A stretch of 64,000 nucleotides of DNA from MPNP01 sp965221445 (lineage in GTDB: Bacteria; Pseudomonadota; Alphaproteobacteria; Rhodobacterales; Rhodobacteraceae), in the NCBI GenBank assembly GCA_965221445.1, contig CBDCSF010000004.1, positions 62,001-126,000 of the forward strand, in the 5' to 3' direction. The position numbers and the translations under genes were made by a program. Below, one piece after another: positions 62,714 through 64,000 of the stretch (its first letter is position 1; each line of letters begins with the position of its first letter). Under the pieces are notes generated by a model, which saw only the letters and a list, made by a program, of their open reading frames with translations, was not told the DNA's origin and did no database searches.

Positions 62714-63360
62714 AGGGCATTCTACCGCCTTCTGACGGCATTCTTGAGCATGGCAAATCCCTGATCAGGGACAGGCATCCGGAATTGGAACCGAGTGATG
62801 AAGACGTGTTTTATTATGTCTATGGGATTTTCCATTCACCTGAATACAGGACAAGATATCACAACAACCTCTTTCGGGAAGTAGCACGCATACCGGTAGT
62901 TGACCAGCCGGATACATTTATCGCACTGGCCCGTATCGGTCGTCAGCTCGGAAATCTCCACTGCAGGTTTGAAAATATTGATCCCTGGCCCCTGACCATG
63001 GAATGGAAGACACCACCCGAAAACGTACCGCCCCATTTGCGTTACCGCTGTGTGAAAAGAATGAAGTGGGAAGGCAGGATGGCCAAAAGGGACTGGACAA
63101 CCCTTCATTTCAATGAGTACCTCACCCTGAGAGACATACCCGAGAGAGCCTGGCAGTATCGTGTAGGTCGGGATCCTGTTCTCAAGACAGTCAGGAATTA
63201 CCAGTTCAGACGCAGGGATCGAAGGACGGGACTCGTCAGCGACGGCAATGAGTTCAGTTCCAATCCCCGCTATACGCTGGATCTCTTCGGCAAGGTTATT
63301 CGAGTGGCCATGACCACTCTCGATCTCATGGACCGGATACCGCCGCTCTTTGAGAAGTGA
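62710..63360 (+). pseudogene. Type ISP methyltransferase, 3' part (target recognition end)
   Basis: 216 codons. DVFYYVYGIFHSPEYRTRY matches DIFDYVYGVLHAPDFRNSYP near the C-terminus of the enzyme at 32854, and ARIPVVDQPDTFIALARIGR then QLGNLH matches PRIPLAEDFRSFATAGQKLS then DLHLG. TTG 62710 is the first possible start, but the open frame extends upstream to the C tract, so this is the displaced C-terminus, not an independent gene. Confidence 0.75.
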
Positions 63361-63463
63361 AGTAGTTTGGTGCATCACTAGAATGGAAATTAGACGGATT
63401 GACAAAATTTGATTTTCGGTTATCTTATTCAGTGTCTCGGAAGCATCAAATTAATACCTACAT

Positions 63464-63823
63464 ATGGCCACTGAAAAAACTGAATTTGGAAAAGTCCCTA
63501 TTAAAAAAATAGGCGTAACAAAGCAGGATTCTGTAATCTGGAATAAGGTTAATGCTTTTTCTGCTGCTGTTAGTGCTATCGCGGCTGTAGGAATATTCAT
63601 ATTTTCCATATTTTTATGGGGCATTAACAGTACATTGCATAATCTTGAAAGACAGTTGCAGTCTCTGGATGATGAAATCAGCTCCTTTAGAAAAGAAACC
63701 AGTGAAGAAATCAATGGTCTTCGAGAGGATGTTACAGCCAATAAGGTAGATTTGAGTACATTGAAAAGAGATATTGCCCATATGCTTCAGGATATTGGTG
63801 AAATAAAGCATAAGTTGGATTAA
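63464..63823 (+). CDS. Membrane-anchored coiled-coil protein
   Basis: 119 aa. One N-terminal hydrophobic helix (AFSAAVSAIAAVGIFIFSIF) followed by a long coiled coil (LHNLERQLQSLDDEISSFRK to IGEIKHKLD). Topology is the reverse of the intron-split gene at 15361 (coil then helix). Unknown role; on plasmids such proteins may act in entry exclusion or as holin-like accessory proteins. Confidence 0.5.
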   Translation: MATEKTEFGKVPIKKIGVTKQDSVIWNKVNAFSAAVSAIAAVGIFIFSIFLWGINSTLHNLERQLQSLDDEISSFRKETSEEINGLREDVTANKVDLSTLKRDIAHMLQDIGEIKHKLD

Positions 63824-63885
63824 CCCTTTAAATCCAACAATCTGAGAGGATAACCTCAGAAGATAACCGGGAAGGCGAGACATCA

Positions 63886-64000
63886 ATGAACAAAACCAAC
63901 TGGCGTTTCTATGGCCGGAAAGACATCAGCAACAAGCTCCTTGACAGGCTGGACAATGACACCCCTGCTAATAGGCGATCCTTCAGCACTTATTGGATAA
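63886..64000 (+). CDS. ATPase-nuclease paralogue, 5' end only
   Basis: The first 38 codons (NWRFYGRKDISNKLLDRLDN) match the N-terminus of the ATPase-nuclease protein at 45004 (PWRFYGRSKEIKELKQSLGF). Runs off the window end. CGGGAAGGCGAGACATCA precedes ATG 63886. A second member of the same family on this replicon. Confidence 0.65.
   Translation, partial: MNKTNWRFYGRKDISNKLLDRLDNDTPANRRSFSTYWI

Overview
This 64 kb window looks like an accessory replicon or integrated mobile region of a Gram-negative, probably proteobacterial, host. The evidence is a type IVb-like (IncI/R64-type) pilus cassette, a MobV relaxase, a ParA partition module, UmuDC, several restriction-modification genes, and a high density of decayed genes. 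I see no rRNA, tRNA, CRISPR array or core metabolic genes. Base composition is mid-range, and a few genes (e.g. 27507-28061) are visibly richer in G+C than their neighbours. The species cannot be fixed from the sequence alone.

Layout. 1-7677 (+): pilus cassette with a PilQ-like ATPase, a PilR-like membrane protein, a major prepilin, three tandem minor prepilin/adhesin-like proteins ending in Cys-x-Gly-Cys-type motifs, a small secreted protein and a PilU-like prepilin peptidase. 7738-8717: candidate oriT and MobV relaxase. 8736-15360: NTPase-ankyrin fusion, small secreted protein, decayed MNT-HEPN toxin-antitoxin pair, then a cytosine-5 methyltransferase coupled to a GHKL ATPase (MutL/MORC-type R-M, apparently incomplete). 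15619 to about 21055: a group II intron whose reverse transcriptase gene is split by a complete RIT element (three overlapping tyrosine recombinases between perfect 91-bp inverted repeats). The intron itself splits a small antisense coiled-coil/membrane gene. 21286-32691: DUF2971 protein, exported proteins (two sharing one leader and signal peptide), three ankyrin-type or protease genes, small unknowns and a Panacea-domain protein.

32854-37794 (-): a full-length single-chain type ISP restriction-modification enzyme. After an ISXO2-like transposase remnant and an intact MntA-HepT pair comes the least explained region, 39793-44464 (-). It holds two overlapping gene pairs of unrecognised proteins built from shared modules, and each pair is preceded by an identical 22-bp element. 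45004-52435: ATPase-nuclease, resolvase, HEPN/zinc-ribbon protein, an SOS-type umuD-umuC-SRAP operon and a Dam-type methylase. 52449-57310: membrane protein, DGQHR protein, ankyrin protein, HU-like protein and unknowns. 57545-64000: KAP NTPase, RHH-ParA-RHH partition module, a helicase-less type ISP methyltransferase broken at a nine-C tract, and the start of a second copy of the ATPase-nuclease family.

Reading: the pilus, relaxase and partition genes give transfer and maintenance. The remainder is a defence, addiction and repair island that has been repeatedly hit by duplication, decay and nested mobile elements. The modular two-operon cassette at 39793-44464 is my best candidate for an undescribed system.
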